Source: CAWBRT01 sp963791145 (lineage in GTDB: Bacteria > Acidobacteriota > Terriglobia > Terriglobales > Acidobacteriaceae). Taken from it: a stretch of DNA of 64,000 nt. The position numbers were made by a program, and so were the translations under genes. The DNA is taken from contig CAWBRT010000009.1 of assembly GCA_963791145.1 (NCBI GenBank), forward strand, positions 62,001 to 126,000. The letters are read 5' to 3'. Within the stretch, counting starts at the first letter, position 1. Every line of letters begins with the position of its first letter. Below the pieces are notes generated by a model that saw nothing but the letters and a program-made list of their open reading frames with translations, was not told where the DNA came from and ran no database searches. Positions 63,738-64,000 of this stretch are shown in pieces.

Positions 63738-64000
63738 ATGGCACGCGACAAGGCACGCTGCGAAATTTCAAGTTCGACCGGCACCTCGCGCCGGCATTTC
63801 CTGCGCCAGCTCGCGGGCATGGCCGGCTGCAGCCTGTTCGCCGGAATAGAAGTTCCAGCTCTGCGGGCGGCGCCGCAACCGCCTTCCGCTCCCTCGGCCG
63901 GCGGCTCCGGTAACGCCCTGACCGCCGAAGACGACGCTTTGCTGGAGGAGCTGGAGCGGGCCAATTTTCTCTACTTCCTGGAGCAGGCGAATCCCGCCAC
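63738..64000 (+). CDS. Second Tat-exported glucoamylase-family protein (5' part, cut by the window edge)
   Basis: The ATG at 63738 opens a frame that runs off the end (87 codons). It begins with a twin-arginine signal (SRRHFLRQLAGMAGCSLFAG) and then reads DDALLEELERANFLYFLEQANPA, which lines up with LLDELERSAFEFFWHEADP of the glucoamylase-family gene at 53999-55395. It is thus a paralogue on the opposite strand, flanking the glucan synthase and exporter. Only the signal and the first helix are visible, so the catalytic part is unseen. Confidence 0.8.
   Translation, partial: MARDKARCEISSSTGTSRRHFLRQLAGMAGCSLFAGIEVPALRAAPQPPSAPSAGGSGNALTAEDDALLEELERANFLYFLEQANPA

Noticed and set aside
1..64000. 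tRNA or rRNA genes
   Set aside because: I scanned the gaps for conserved rRNA stretches and tRNA-like TTCGAAT arms and saw none that I could support; a tRNAscan/Infernal run would settle this.

Overview
The window looks like a chromosomal segment of a GC-rich soil or groundwater bacterium, most probably an Acidobacteriota member. That assignment is inference from gene content: a VWFA-related secreted protein of the acidobacterial type, an OmpA/BON/DUF4139 envelope set, many GH3 and glucoamylase-family enzymes, and dispersed intergenic palindromes. No rRNA or tRNA gene was recognised. At least 18 otherwise well-conserved genes are broken by one or more single-base indels. The most economical reading is a low-accuracy or low-coverage (possibly metagenomic) consensus, so broken genes are annotated here as CDS with indels and not as pseudogenes unless stated.

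Layout. 1-7 kb: end of a permease-like protein, a tandem universal stress protein, a DUF1566 lipoprotein, an alpha/beta hydrolase, and a ROK regulator - TauE/SafE - DUF1634 operon. 7.5-14.6 kb: a molybdenum/tungsten cofactor region with a three-subunit xanthine-dehydrogenase-type hydroxylase (large, FAD, 2Fe-2S), an aldehyde:ferredoxin oxidoreductase (AOR) family protein overlapping a ferredoxin-like subunit, then 850 bp of nested inverted repeats and two MITE-like elements, then a MoaD-like sulfur carrier. 14.8-25.8 kb: YceI, DinB, a tiny secreted protein, a VWA protein, RluD-like, Lgt, a YgiB/YgiC pair, and an acyl-CoA carboxyltransferase plus HMG-CoA-lyase-like pair. 26-45 kb: PBP1A, a PASTA protein, Asd, a zinc ribbon, HDOD/EAL and CheW signalling proteins, FabD, a DksA-type protein, OmpA-like, BON, FabG, an XRE regulator, a second DinB, KdsB, DUF4139, an M48 protease, a transposase remnant, and selD.

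selD carries an in-frame UGA exactly at its catalytic cysteine position, followed by a hairpin that fits the bacterial SECIS model. It is therefore read as a selenocysteine-containing selenophosphate synthetase.

46-64 kb is dominated by carbohydrate enzymes: a NagZ-like GH3, an MFS sugar porter, a BglX-like GH3, a Tat-exported glucoamylase-family (GH144-like) protein, a cyclic beta-1,2-glucan-synthase-like protein (GT84 plus glucoamylase-like cyclisation region, with no GH94 phosphorylase domain), and an ABC exporter 17 bp upstream of it. A second Tat-exported glucoamylase-family gene runs off the right edge. I read this as a candidate beta-1,2-glucan synthesis, export, trimming and recycling locus. 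This is the most interesting system in the window together with selD and the Mo/W cluster.

At least eight copies of a mosaic intergenic palindrome (modules GGCGAGC..GCTCGCC, CCGGGGGCGGCTGGGCCTACGT and CCCCAGCAAGC..GCTTGCTGGGG) are scattered through the window. One of them lies inside the reading region of the glucan synthase.
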